From assembly GCA_004194705.1 (NCBI GenBank), contig SADC01000171.1, positions 1 to 64,000 of the forward strand: DNA of 64,000 nt, read 5' to 3'. The notes beneath the pieces were generated by a model. It worked only from the letters and a program-made list of their open reading frames with translations, was not told the DNA's origin and made no database searches. A program made the translations under genes and the position numbers. Position 1 is the stretch's first letter. The number at the start of each line of letters is the position of its first letter. Origin of the DNA: Ditylenchus dipsaci (Eukaryota > Nematoda > Chromadorea > Rhabditida > Anguinidae). Shown piece after piece: positions 33,688-44,704 of the stretch.

Positions 33688-34428
33688 TACAGTCGAGTCC
33701 CTCATCAACATACACCCTTGGGACCGAGCCTAGCCGTATCTTAATGATAGGTGTATCTTAATGAGAGATCCAGATTCCATAACTTAGCTCAGTGTATGTT
33801 AATAAGAGAGTCTGTTCAATTTTAAGGCCGAATTTTGGAAACATACCCCTCAGTCAATTTCGGAACACACACTTAGTCAAATCAGCTTGTCGGACCAAGG
33901 CATTTTTTTTTATAAAAGTGTTAAAAAATTTGCCTTGTTATCCCCCAGCTTTTTTCAAATTTTTTATAAAAAAAATTGACAATTTGTAAAAAATTTTTGA
34001 AGAAATAAAGGGTGTAATTCGAAAAAATGCGAAAAAAGCATCGACTGTATGTTAATGGGAAACCCAATTGTTATGCGGTGGCTACAATGAAGGTGTGAGG
34101 TCGAGCTCTTTGAGGTGATGTAGCTCAGCCAGATTTTGTCATTTACTGATCTGAAAAGTTTTTTGGCTTATTTGTAAGGTCCGCTATTGAATAAAATGAA
34201 CTTTCCCACTATTGGATATCAAAAACTAACTTTTAGAAACGGACCTCGCACCTCGCTTCTCACCCCTCCATTGTAGCCAAGGCATTAGAACGGGACCGAG
34301 CCTAGCCGTATGTTGATGAGAGGAGTATGTTAATGGGGAGGTCAATTTGCCATAACTTCGAACAAACCAACCAAATGTTAGCCAGCCGTATGTCAATGAG
34401 GGAGTATGATAATGAGAGACTCCACTGT
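33688..34428. mobile_element. Aged pogo-like element (CATCAACATACACCC)
   Basis: The left end is ACAGTCGAGTCCCTCATCAA; the right end TGATAATGAGAGACTCCACTGTA keeps the same design. The repeated phrase GTATNTTAATGAGAG occurs through the interior. No transposase. Confidence 0.6.
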
Positions 34429-34465
34429 ATTCGTAAAATTAGTAGTAAATATGGCAATGCATGTA

Positions 34466-34607
34466 CCGTATTTCCTCTAATAGAGCCCCCTCCCCTTGTT
34501 TTTTGACTAGAACTTCAGAGTTAGGGCCATTTTTGATTTACAATTTCAAGATTTTTGGGCATTCGAAACATAAAGCCCCCGGGGGCTCTATTAGAGGAAA
34601 TACGGTA
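34466..34607. mobile_element. TACCGTATTTCCTCTAATA MITE
   Basis: The ends TACCGTATTTCCTCTAATAG / CTATTAGAGGAAATACGGTA are perfect. The interior has GAGCCCCC / GGGGGCTC. TA flanks are consistent with a Tc1/mariner-type duplication. Confidence 0.85.
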
Positions 34608-35240
34608 TATCACCACAAAATGGACAAGATTGATAAGAAAATAGTGGATTTGCGAGATTTTTCATTTTCTTGCAATTCAGAGCTTTCAACATTTCATGTA
34701 AATTTTAATTTTTTCACACAATTTTTTTTTAATTTCAATGAATTTTCGTCTTTCTTCTGAGACATTTGTCATATAAAGCTTAGGTTGAGCCTAAACCTAA
34801 GCCAAACCCTCAGCTTATGGTTGGCCAGCTTGTGTTAGGGGAATAGGACATTATTTATAGGACATTTAGCCGGACATATTTCGGTAGTCATTTTTTGGCT
34901 GTATATTTTTCTGTATAGACAAAAAAATTCTGTTAGTAGCGTTTTGTAGCTAACATTAAGGGCTTCAAAATGAGCCATTGACAAATAAAAATTGGAAGAC
35001 TTAATCTTGAATAAAGATGCTCGGTCTGACACTGAGTCTGACACTCAAGACGAAAAATGTCCGATTTCCTTTTTTAGTGTCAGACAAGGCATTTTATGCT
35101 AATTGTACATGGCTCATTTTGACCTATATAAGACCTACATCTTAGCTAAAAAAACGGTGCTAACAGAATTTTTTTCTCAATGCAAAACGATAACTACAAC
35201 CAAAAATGTCCACCAAAAAAAATTTTGGTGGAAAGATCAG
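34608..35240. other. Intergenic; element fragments
   Basis: Contains GTCTGACACTGAGTC units (about 35020-35090) of the family at 12713-13061, and a TTTTGGTGGACATTTTT-like inverted pair near 35200-35235. No exon supported. Confidence 0.4.
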
Positions 35241-35935
35241 GCGCTCGGGACACTGCAAAAATATAATTCATTCAATTATTTTAAAATTTTACAGAGTTAA
35301 AGTGGTAGGGAGAATTTTTTTGTCCATGTGCCTATGTTAGGCCAAACGCGAAGAAAAATTTTAAAATTTTGAATTGGCGGAAAATGAAAAAATCGTGAAA
35401 ACGTTAAAGCACCAAAATTGCAATTATGAAATGGACATTTTGGATCTAAACTGGATTTATTGTTGTCCGCTATTAGGGTGTGAACCAAGGCTGCAGCCGG
35501 TTGTTTTTTTCTTTCGTAAAACAGAGGCGAAAAAACAGAACCCGGCTGCATCCCCGGTGTGAACTTTCAAGGCAAAAAATGTTTGAGTCTCTGAAGCAGT
35601 TTGATCATAACAGTGGTCTCCCTGAATCGTTTGTCTTCACCCCCTGCCTTATCATGCATCAGGTCGAAAAGCAATTTTAAGTTTTTGCACTGGGTGATAA
35701 AGCTGAGTTGGAGATTGTTTAGACGGTCAAACTCTTCCTGGCTGTTCACTGAGCTTTGATCCAGAATTATGGTGGCTAGAGATTGACCGGTGGAACTGAA
35801 GCTGGAAAAGAACACCAACTTTTTTTTTGACTGAAAAATGGCTGCAGGAGGCGCTCGGGACACTGCAATAATATAATTTATTTAATTATTTTAAAATTTC
35901 ACAGGGTTACAGTGGTAGGGAGAATTTTTTGAATA
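35240..35935 (-). pseudogene. Duplicated last exon of the NYN-like gene
   Basis: 35855-35568 repeats the terminal exon of the gene at 51122-45134, including the acceptor ATTGCAG, the AATAAA and downstream DNA. Codons for CPERLLQPFFSQ are followed by a one-base loss in an A run, so the frame shifts; a one-base gain later changes the end to EDKRFRETTVMIKLLQ. A third partial copy of its border (GGCGCTCGGGACACTGCA) is at 35251. It lies downstream of the F-box-like gene, which ends at its own AATAAA at 36319-36314, so it is a stranded copy. Confidence 0.75.
35486..35555. mobile_element. 70-bp MITE, GGCTGCAGCCGG ends
   Basis: Flanked by GGTGTGAAC on both sides (35477-35485, 35556-35564). The ends are CAAGGCTGCAGCCGG and CCGGCTGCATCCCCG. 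The homologous stretch at 45070-45100 lacks it, giving an empty site. Confidence 0.7.
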
Positions 35936-36313
35936 ACAGCTTTAAATCCAGGGATCTAAAGTGGCAAAATCCCGAAATGAGCATTTTGGGTCAAAAGTCA
36001 GCAAGATGCTGGAAAATCAGCGGTGTAATCCTTTTTTCTGGGACAAATTTACTTTTTTATGGCAGATTGGCTATGGAGCAAATTTATTTTTCATGGGACA
36101 ACCTAGCTCAATGAATTTGTTCAAAAAAATACATTTGTCTCTAAAAAAGTACATTTGCTCTAAAAAAGTAAAAAATTTGATCCCTGTACCACTGACGTTT
36201 TTAAAGGTAGACATTTTTAAAAGTAGACATCAACACCAGCCACAATACGTATTGGGCGTGCTAAATATCACCCCTATTTTAATGGCAACAAGAGCTAAGC
36301 ATCCGAGAAACAA

Positions 36314-36319
36314 TTTATT
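36314..36319 (-). terminator. AATAAA of the F-box-like gene
   Basis: Minus-strand AATAAA lies about 100 bases beyond the stop codon at 36418. Confidence 0.7.
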
Positions 36320-36417
36320 AGCATACAATAACCATGCAACAAACAGAGGCACTGAGATATTTTGTTTTTTCATTCAATAACCAATCCCTTGAGAATCCAG
36401 CACATGCAATAACCGCT

Positions 36418-39400
36418 TCAGTCGATATGAACCTCATAGATACTCTCTCCGCGGCTTACAATACGACTCCCTGCGGTTCGCGACAACTGGTCTAACAATT
36501 GGAGAGTAGAAACTCGGTTTACCTAAACATGCCAGAAAATTTTTATTTCGACCAGAACACAAACAAAAAAATATACCTGAGGATTTAAGAGCAACGGCAC
36601 ATGTCTATCGAAATTTTGCCCGATTTTGAAGCTGAGGTCAAATTCATCAGCAGAGAGCCAATGGCAGCAGTCTTGGGCCACCCACAACAAAGGAGAAGAA
36701 GTACATGAGCCCGTGCAAATCTCTAAGCAATCCGCAATGTGAGTCATTACGGAGGCATTCAGTCCCGTGTAACCTAAAAATACCGTCTACCAAATTTTTT
36801 GATCTTGAAATTTTTTCGACTTGAATTATTGAAAACTAAGAAAGTCTTGGGTCACCTTTGAAGAAAGCCACTGCATAAGGCTTGACAACGTGCATTGGAT
36901 GAAACGTATGCACCTGGTCCGATTCTTTCAGCCAATCAAAATTTTTGACGCCATTCTGCAAGAAATACTTGACCTGTTTCTGAGAAACCTGAAAAGAAAG
37001 AAACAATTCATTTCAAAGTCTTAGTCTCAGTAGAGGAGATCGCATGAGTTGAAAAATGACCAGTGCACTAATAACAGTCAAATTACTGCTCGTTATTCTT
37101 AAAACAGAGACCATCACTCATCCCGGGCATTCTCGCTGCTGGCGCACAACAAAAAAAGTTAGCTCTTGTCGAAAACAGGCCACAAATTCAGCGATTGCCG
37201 CAGATTTTTCAATGCAGTCGCTATGTACAGGACTGTTTAAAAACTTTATATGTTATTGGAGAGTCGGACTCTATTTTTCTCAGCCTATTTGTTGAAAAAA
37301 GTTTCTGCCTTGTTGTTCAACTCGGGATACCATGAACATAGTCTGTAAAATCACGATCCATGCTTGATCCCTTTGTAATTATGTTCCGAATTCACTCTGA
37401 TAGGATAAAATGGATTGTTCGTGCCAAAATCACAGAAAAAGTGCAAATAATGCTTTTTTATTCAATGTTGAAAATCGGTTGAGATGAAAAGAGTTGAAAA
37501 TAGAGCCCAATTGATACGCGGGCTTGAAAAACAAGTGTGTCCACTTGATGGCGTGATAAATTTTTTTCTCTGCAAACCAAAACATGTAAAAACTTACTCT
37601 TCTTCTGGGAATTGACATTGCTTGGGCCAATAAAGCGATGCCACCATCGTCCAACGTCCAGCTGTAATGCCCGCCAACCCAAGAAGCCATTCTTCCATTC
37701 TTCATGTTCGTCGCCAATACCGAGAAGCACCTCAGGTCGTCAGCAGAATCGCGCCAACGCTCTAAAATCCGGGCATACAATACAGATCAACAAATTTCAT
37801 CAATATCGACATACCTTCGAGGCATGACAGCAGCTTGTTCCGCTTGGCTTCCATTATTCTTTTCTAAAAAAAATTTACAATGAAAATATCGAAAGAGATA
37901 GCTAGCTTTCGTCCGCCATTTTTGACAACTCTTCGTCCGGCTCAGCTAGACCGAATTCGTAACACTGTCAGTTAAATGTTCGGTTTGATTACAAGTGAGC
38001 CCGTCTCTAACCGGCAAACGGCTTTTCCTGAGTCAAAAATTAGTACGTGGAGTACCAGGTAAAACTATCACGAGCTGGTCACGAAACTTTGCCGCTTATT
38101 TGTAGATTACTAAAGCTCAGCTTGTGCTAGTTGATGTCAGACCGGAACAGGCAATGCTCTGTCACCAGTGTTTTCATAATTCACACTAACAGTGACACTG
38201 ACATTGACACTGACATGTCAGTTTAGCAAACTGACATTTTTTAACAGTGGTCGTAGACATGAAAGAACTTGTCTTTTCGAAATTCTGTAAAGTGCGTTAG
38301 AAAGCTGACGAAATTCTGATTGAGAAAGGTGTTATCAGATTATCAACCCGCCTATGAAAAAAAAACCAGAAAAAATAAGTGTCAGTTTCATTTTTAATGT
38401 CAGTTTAGCAAAAAAAGTCTAAACTGACACTGACATTTTTTTGCTAAACTGACATTAAAAATGAAACTGACACTTATTTTTTCCGGCTTTTGTTCATAGG
38501 CGGGTCGAAAATGTGATAACACCTTTCTCAATCAGAATTTCGTCAGCTTTCTAACGCACTTTACAGAATTTCGAAAAGACGAGTTCTTTCATGTCTACGA
38601 CCACTGTTAAAAATGTCAGTTTGCTAAACTGACATGTCAGTGTCAATGTCAGTGTCACTGTTAGTGTGAATTATGAAAACACTGTCTGTCACCGATCAGG
38701 AAATAAAAAAAAATCAGCTATAACGGGTCTCAATCACCAAACCTCGTTGATAAAACACAAATATAAACCAGAACAGTTTACGCCTATGCCAACTGTTTAT
38801 TTGTTTTTGTTTGACCAAAATAATCTGCCTTGTATAGTTTTCTTTCTCAATCCCGTTTGGCCATATCTCCATATCAGGGGGCTTTTGCCTTGGTCCCCCT
38901 GTTGATTTTTCTGTATTTTTAGGCTTTTGGCTAAAGCAAGTTTAGGCCAGCGTACCTTTTTCTTGCTCCTTTTGAAGTTCGGGGAGCATGTATGTGTCCA
39001 TCCAAGCATGCGATAAAAAAAATTACAAAAAAACCAAGTGGGAGTATCAAGGCAAAAAAACCCTGAGTTGGGAATAGGACCATCCGTTTCAGTATATAAA
39101 ATTTTCTTAGGTTGCAATGACATAGTAAAATGCCAAAAAGATGTTCAGTTTTCTATATATGGACCAAAGTTAAAATACCCACACTTCAAATAGCTACCAT
39201 AGAACTTTAGGCATGAGATTGAAAATTGAGCGCAAAAAAACTAGAAAAACGATTGGCGTAGACTCGACCTATAGAAGACTTTGCATACGACAGTACACAT
39301 TTTCGCTATTTTCAGATATCAAATCTTGGACAGTTGAAAAAGAGGAAATTATTGAAAATAAATGTTCGCCCATGATTTATTTATTGCAAGAAAAGTGTTT

Positions 39401-41420
39401 TGGAGTTCGCTTTGAGATAATAAAATTTTCAAGTCTAGCAATTGATATACAGTCGACTCTCGATATAGTGACACCCCCTGGAACCAACTCTCAGGTGTCA
39501 CTGTATCGAGAGTGTCACTATATCGAGAGTGTCCTTGTATCGAAATAATTTTATTCACCGAAAACATAACATTCAGCAACAAGTTAAAGAATCGATGTCT
39601 AGGAGTAATTGGGGTCACTGATTCCGAATATGGCACTAAAAGGTCGAATTATCCCTTGACATTGGTCAAACAAGTGAAAATGAATAGTGTGTCACCGAGT
39701 GGTATCGAACCTGCGCACAATTTGCGCGCTTATTTAAAAAATTTGATCGAAATTTGAATATGTCACTATATCAAGAGTTGGTTTATAATCAGTGTTCGAG
39801 CTCAAGATGTCACTATATCGAGAGTGTCACTCAATATTCAAGAGCTTGAAGCCGTCCGACAAACGATACTCTCTACTGGACGAAAGCGAGCTTTAGACAC
39901 TCAAGGGGAATACAAGTATTAATTATTTGTGCTCATTTTTCAAGCCAAAAGTGTATCTGATCCTGTTTTGCTGCTATTTCAAGAGAGTTTTAAAGGACCA
40001 TGGTTTTTGCGCGCAGTGCCACGTGCAAAATTTGAATTGGCGGGGGACACTTCTCTTTCGTCTCTCACTATAATCTTATGAGTTATTATTTCAAACGACT
40101 ACAAAGAGTACAGGGAGAGACAAAAGAGAAGTGACCCGCCAATTCAAATTTTAGACATGCCACTGCGCGCAGAAACCATGGTCCCCTAAGGATCTTCATG
40201 TAAACCCTAGTCAACATTATCACAGTAGCGTTGACGGCGGTCGCGGTCTTTTTTTTGGAAGGCTGTGTTAACCAATTTTTTGATTAGTTTTTAGATTCTG
40301 TTTTCACCGTTCTATTCAGCATGAAAAAAGAGGCGCGGTCTTTAGAATAATGACGACCACTCAATAAATCGTTTCAGTGATTAAAATGCGTTGGCGCAAC
40401 CAAAAAAAGTTTTTTTGGAGTGGTCGAAAAAAATCTTTTTTTGCTGCGCCAACGCGTTTTAATCACTGAATCAATTTATTGAGTGGTCGTCATTATTCTA
40501 AAGACCGCGCCTCTTTTTTCATGCTGAATAGAACGGTGAAAACAGAATCTAAAAAACTAATCAAAAAATTGGTTAACACAGCCTTCCAAAAAAAGACCGC
40601 ACCGCGACCGCCGTCAACCGTATATCACAGTGTTATCGTAACCAGAATGAACAAAGGAGACCAAGACACTTTTCAAGAAAAAACAACAGGGGGGACCAAG
40701 GCATATTTTAGTACCATATAGTGGGATACAGTCGAAACTCGCTAAAGGGACACCCCAAAAGTTCGTTCCCCCGCTGGGTCCGACCCTTTTTTTAGCTCGA
40801 TTTTCAAAGCTTTTTTAAATTCTGTTTTGACAGTCTGGTCCCAAATATTGCAAGGATTCCGATTTTACCGATCGTTTTTCAGAATCCAAAAGCTTTTTTT
40901 CTATAAAAGCAAAACCTCGATAAAGGGACACCCATTTCAGAAATAGGGTGTCCCTTTATCGAGGTTTTGCTTTTATAGAAAAAAAGCTTTTGGATTCTGA
41001 AAAACGATCGGTAAAATCGGAATTTTTGCAATATTTGGGACCAGACTGTCAAAACATAATTTTAAAAAAGGTTTGAAAATTGAACTAAAAAAAGTGTCGG
41101 ACCCAGCGGGGGAACGAACATTCGGGGTGTCCCTTTAGCAAGGTTCGACTGTAGAACCAAATTATTTTTTTAGAATTTCGGCGGCTAATCTATGTACAGG
41201 GTGTATCAAGAAATTCTCTGGTTTCAAACGACCTTTAAGTCTATACCGGCCGCTGTCTAAACCGGTATGCATCATATAGCGTGTACAGTGAAGAGTTTAC
41301 CTTTGCATCAATACGCTTCTGGACAACCTGGTGAAGTTTGAAAGAGGTTGGAGACAATTGAAAACATGTTTCTAAGCTGAAAAATTCAGCGATCTCACAA
41401 ACAATTTCCATCGGCAGCAT
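36418..41420 (-). CDS. F-box-like protein (6 exons, 255 aa)
   Basis: Exons (minus): 41420-41301, 37863-37815, 37761-37598, 36988-36856, 36773-36577, 36522-36418. All junctions have GT-AG and keep the frame. The N-terminus MLPMEIVCEIAEFFSLETCF fits an F-box (LPxEI...L), which would link a substrate to SKP1-cullin ubiquitin ligases. A basic helix (KRIDAKKRIMEAKRNKLLS) follows. The rest, with YSWTLDDGGIALLAQAM and PLLWVAQDCCHWLSADEFDL, matches no family I know. Intron 1 (3.4 kb) is filled by palindromic elements at 38166-38684, 39452-39835, 39995-40185, 40229-40620 and 40727-41153. The gene model is firm; the F-box call is moderate. Confidence 0.65.
38166..38684. mobile_element. 519-bp hAT-like palindrome with CTGACA units
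   Basis: Exact 8-bp duplication TCTGTCAC (38158-38165, 38685-38692). Ends CAGTGTTTTCATAATTCACA / TGTGAATTATGAAAACACTG. The arms pair over almost the whole length and carry repeated ACTGACATTG units. It lies in F-box-like gene intron 1. Confidence 0.95.
38870..39070. repeat. Palindrome, GCCTTGGTCCCC type
   Basis: TTTTGCCTTGGTCCCCCTG pairs loosely with GGGAGTATCAAGGCAAAA. GGCTAAAGCAAGTTTAGGCC lies between. This is a decayed member of the family. Confidence 0.5.
39452..39835. mobile_element. pogo-like MITE containing a tRNA-like half element
   Basis: The left end is ACAGTCGACTCTCGATATAG. TGTCACTATATCGAGAGTGTC-type units recur at both ends. The interior (39596-39735) is one half of the tRNA-arm palindrome family. 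Confidence 0.65.
39596..39735 (-). repeat. Half of a tRNA-arm palindrome, copy C
   Basis: GGGGTCACTGATTCCG, TTGGTCAAACAAG and TGGTATCGAACCTGCGCAC match, in order, the right half of 47385-47845. The B-box (inverse GGTTCGATACC) is near 39700-39710. The left arm is missing. Confidence 0.65.
39837..39992 (+). pseudogene. ERp44 last-exon fragment
   Basis: It reads KSLKPSDKRYSLLDESEL and stop, then the ERp44 3' untranslated region as far as CAAGAGAGTTTTAAA. It matches the complement of about 15116-15266 with few changes (KSEL has become ESEL). It is wedged between a pogo-like MITE and the palindrome at 39995. Confidence 0.85.
39995..40185. mobile_element. Palindromic MITE, GGACCATGG ends
   Basis: GGACCATGGTTTTTGCGCGC pairs with GCGCGCAGAAACCATGGTCC. 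Inside, AATTTGAATTGGCGGG pairs with CCCGCCAATTCAAATT. Confidence 0.85.
40229..40620. mobile_element. 392-bp palindrome, GCGTTGACGGCGGTCGCGG
   Basis: The arms run from GCGTTGACGGCGGTCGCGG to CCGCGACCGCCGTCAACCG with strong pairing almost to the centre (about 40425). Flanks share ATCACAG. No open frame of note. Confidence 0.85.
40727..41153. mobile_element. pogo-like palindromic MITE
   Basis: The ends are TACAGTCGAAACTCGCTAAA and TTTAGCAAGGTTCGACTGTA. The arms pair to the centre at about 40940. Confidence 0.85.
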
Positions 41421-41876
41421 TATTCTAAATCAAAAAATATTTTTCACACACAGGAACACAAGAAGCAGCAGAATTATTTTGAAAACCAACTTTAAAATAC
41501 CAAATTTAGACTTGCGGGAATGTTTCGTTTACTAGTCTAGTAAAAGTAATTGTTCTCAACACATATCTTATAGGGTTTATCTCAACAGATTTCAGAAAAA
41601 TGTAAAATGATAAGCTAAATTACTTCGGAAATCCTCAATATGATTTTTCTAATTATCTTTTTTGTACTTAAAATTTGAGCTCTGTGTATTATTCAAGACA
41701 AATCCGTAACTATCATCAAAAACATAAAAAGGGCCCTCGAAGTGCACAAGCGCCGATTTTAGTAAAGAAAAAATTAAGGCCTTTAACGTAAAAAAGGAAA
41801 CCACCCACCCGAAACAGCATCCACACCTATCTGGATCGCGAAATAAAATTCTTACTCAGAGGCAGCTGCTAATCAA

Positions 41877-41882
41877 TTTATT
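41877..41882 (-). terminator. AATAAA of the small basic protein gene
   Basis: Minus-strand AATAAA lies 36 bases after the stop at 41918. Confidence 0.65.
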
Positions 41883-41917
41883 CAACAATTACATAAATCA
41901 ATAACAAAAACATTCCA

Positions 41918-42321
41918 CTACTTCCTTATCTGATTCTTTGGCTTGAAGCGATGCAGCGCTGGGCACAATGCTGGCTTAGTCGGTTTTCGGACTGAAGGAT
42001 TCTCTGTTTTCTTGGACTTGTTTTGATTCCGGCATTCTCGCAGCAACTCTTGCTCAATTTTCTTCTTCTGCTCATTGTTAGCACGCCTTTGGAGCTCATG
42101 GAATCCTTGCTTTCGATTCTCCTGAAAAATCACTTTGTATTTATTTGATGTCTGGTTCAAACAGATTTAAAGTACCCTTTTCTTAACAGACTTTCCTCCT
42201 TTTGCTTTGCGTTTCTTGAACATTTGACCTGGGCCAGAGAGGGATCTTCTAGAAATAAAATAAATTTAGTTGTAGCAGGTTTTGTAACAAATTTGTGAAA
42301 ACATTACACCAAGGCTCCCAT
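41918..42321 (-). CDS. Small basic protein, 96 aa, 3 exons
   Basis: Exons (minus): 42321-42308, 42248-42176, 42121-41918; introns of 59 and 54 bp with GT-AG ends; phases 2 and 0 agree. The protein starts MGALVRRSLSGPGQMFKKRK, has a Lys/Arg-rich N-terminus and a helical, charged middle (FHELQRRANNEQKKKIEQEL), and ends HRFKPKNQIRK. Such composition suggests nuclear or nucleolar location, but no family was recognised. The 14-base first exon is the least certain part, supported by ATG, frame and donor GGTgtaatg. It ends about 500 bp upstream of the F-box-like gene start on the same strand. Confidence 0.6.
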
Positions 42322-42429
42322 GTGATTTAATTAATCAGAAAAGTTAAGATTTTGGACAGGGTCCTCAAAACATGTTAAATTTAATCGATTTTAACACGTG
42401 TCAAGGTTTCTATAAAAAATAAATTTTCT

Positions 42430-42931
42430 TACCGGATTCTCTCTACTTAACCGACACCCCTAAATTTAAAAAATGGGTTTGTGGCATTGTGTTTTTGCCT
42501 ATTTTCTGAAGATCACTGTCAGGCAAGTCACCATCTATTGTGTTACCGTATTTTGTCTAATTAGCCGACATGTCGGTTTATTTTTCAACCCTACAAAAAT
42601 CGTGAAAATTTGGGTCGATCTCGACATTTTCGGGTGAAGATCCAAAATCGAAAAAGCGGAATCGATAAAGCTCGTGGGAGCTAAGAAAACGCAATAAACA
42701 GCGATGTAAAATTTCTCTTTGGACTGAGATACGGACCCTCAAAGTAGGGGTGTCGGTTTATTAGAGGTGTCGGCTAATTAGAGAAAATACGGTATTCATC
42801 TCACTGGCTACAAATTGAGGGGTATCTAGCCAAAAAGCAGTCTTCAAAAATAGGTCAAAAATACGATGTCAAGAACACGATTTTGGATCATAGGGGGGGG
42901 GGAGGGTCGGTTTATCACAGAGAATACGGTA
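42430..42931. mobile_element. TACCGTATTT-type MITE inside another
   Basis: The outer ends are TACCGGATTCTCTCTACTTAA and TTTATCACAGAGAATACGGTA. A second complete element lies within it (42544-42794), with ends TACCGTATTTTGTCTAATTA / TAATTAGAGAAAATACGGTA. Interiors share ACCGACACCCCTA-like motifs. Confidence 0.75.
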
Positions 42932-42999
42932 TTCGCACTTTTGTAGAAAAATTATTTCACAGTAAAAAGCATAATTTGTAGAGCTAGATTTACTTTAAA

Positions 43000-43183
43000 C
43001 TTTTTGCGAAAGTTCGATTGATCGGATCAGAATTCCGGTCCGATGGGCTTAATCGCTCAAATCATGTGGTTTATGATAGTTTGAGGTGAATTAGACTGAA
43101 TAGGGAGGAATTCTGAGCGATTAAGCCTATCGGACCGGAATTCTGGTATGCTCAATCGAATTTTCGCAAACAGTTTACCCGCG
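43000..43183. repeat. Inverted repeat, AATTCCGGTCCGATGGGCTT
   Basis: AAACTTTTTGCGAAAGTTCG / CGAATTTTCGCAAACAGTTT form the outer arms. AATTCCGGTCCGATGGGCTT / AAGCCTATCGGACCGGAATT form the inner arms. Confidence 0.8.
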
Positions 43184-43249
43184 CACCCCTTCAGTCAACC
43201 CCGAAAAAACCGGTTATTTTTGGATTTCGGCCACTCTGGATGGGGTTCT

Positions 43250-43560
43250 GGGCTATTCTAAAGGGTGATGTTGAGGTTGCTGGTTCGAATCCACCTGGGT
43301 GCATACCTTTTTTTTAATGAATTTAGACATTTTTGGACAAAAGGGGGACCAAGGCAATTTTTTTGCCAAATTTCATTTTGCCCAAATTCGTTTTGCCAAA
43401 TGTCGTTCTGCAAAATTTCGTTTTGCCAAATTTCGCTTTGACAAAACCTACGTTTGCCAAGTTTCGTTTTCGCCAAATGTATCCTAGCCGCTTTGTTGGG
43501 AGAGTTAACTGTATTGGCAAGTCGACTGTACTGCGAGAGTTGACCATTGTCCAACCTAGT
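43250..43560. repeat. B-box-like site plus TTTCGTTTTGCCAAA repeats
   Basis: GGTTCGAATCC at 43282-43292 looks like a pol III B box within a SINE remnant. From about 43363 to 43480 a unit of about 17 bp (TTTCGTTTTGCCAAAT) repeats some seven times with variation. It may be a subterminal array of an element whose other end was not found. Confidence 0.55.
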
Positions 43561-43715
43561 TTTTTACCCCAATTTCGAGCCTTTTGGAAGAAAAGAGCGA
43601 AAAAAGACAAATCTTGGTAAAAAGGTTTTTGCAATAGCATTTTAAATTTTTTATTTATTCGTAAAATTAGTAAGAATGTGGCAATGCATGTATAGGTGAC
43701 TACAAAATTTTGGCG

Positions 43716-44393
43716 CTACTTGGATATACCCCCCCCAAATCAACTTTTTCAAAGTGTTTCCAAACACCCTATATCGACCTAAAATGGCCTCAGGAGTTCA
43801 AAAAAGGCATTATTTTTGAGTTCTGGTCAATAAAAAACTGAGTTTTGGGACCACCCAAAATCACTATTTTTGACCATTTTTAAAGGGATTTAGGTCTGTA
43901 TTTGAGTGGAAATGGACCAAAAAGCTGCCAATTCCTAACAAAAAGGAAGATGTTGAACATAGTTTTGTTGAATGGGGCCTACCGCATAAATAAACTCTGG
44001 TATGCATACATTTTTATGCATCCAGAGTCACTTTCGAGTGATTTGTGTCTAAGGTATGTGGGTGTGCGCATCTCAACCCAAGCAACCAAGCCCCCTGCGC
44101 CCCCGAAGGGGCGCAGGGGGCTTGGTTGGTTGACATAATTCCGAGAAGACTCTTGAACAAAAATGCATTTAGAGACTGTTTTTGCCCAGCTCCAGTGACC
44201 AAAACATGATAAAACAGGTAAAAAGTCAAAATTTAAAAGTGTCCTAAACTCGATTTTTTATTGACCAGAAGTTAAAAATAATGTCTTTTTTGAACTTCTG
44301 AGGCCATTTTAGGTCGATATAAGGTGTTTGGAAACACTTTAAAAAAAAGTTGATTTAGGGGGGGGTATATCCAAGTAGGGTCAAAATTTATAA
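43716..44393. repeat. Long palindrome with hairpin element in loop
   Basis: The outer arms (43716-about 43965 and about 44175-44393) run from CTACTTGGATATACCCCCC through AAGTGTTTCCAAACACC and CCTAAAATGGCCTCAG. The loop holds the GC-hairpin element in plus orientation. Confidence 0.8.
43977..44170 (+). repeat. GC-hairpin element, best copy
   Basis: Landmarks in order: GGGGCCTACCGCATAAATAA, CTCTGGTATGCATAC with ATGCATCCAGAG, TCACTTTCGAGTGA, TCTAAGGTATGTGGGTG, GCGCATCTCAACCC, then a stem CCCCCTGCGCCCCCGAAGG with its complement GGGGCGCAGGGGG, and finally ACATAATTCCGAGAAGAC. Length about 195 bp. No coding capacity; no target duplication identified. Confidence 0.8.
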
Positions 44394-44704
44394 TAATATA
44401 CATTAAAAGCTTTTCACACCACAATATTGGCAAGATTGATTAGAAAGTTGTGGGAAAGTAATATTTGCAAGGTTTCTCACTTTCCGGCAATTCAAAACTT
44501 TTAACATTTCATATAAATTTCTTTTTTTCACCCAGTTTTTTAAAATTTAATGAAGTTTCAAAGTTTTGCGATCAGATGATGATTGTCCATAGCTTATTTT
44601 AAAGTCATACATGTTAGCTCTTAAAGGCCCAAGTGTACTCCTCTCTCCCGAAGAGTTTGAGTTCTCTAACCAATTTTCTGTTAGATAAAATTATACTCTT
44701 TGGA

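Noticed and set aside
43258..43640. Several overlapping frames of 95-105 codons on both strands
   Set aside because: Low-complexity translation of the TTTCGTTTTGCCAAAT array (KFRFAKFRFA-type peptides); openness follows from the repeat unit.
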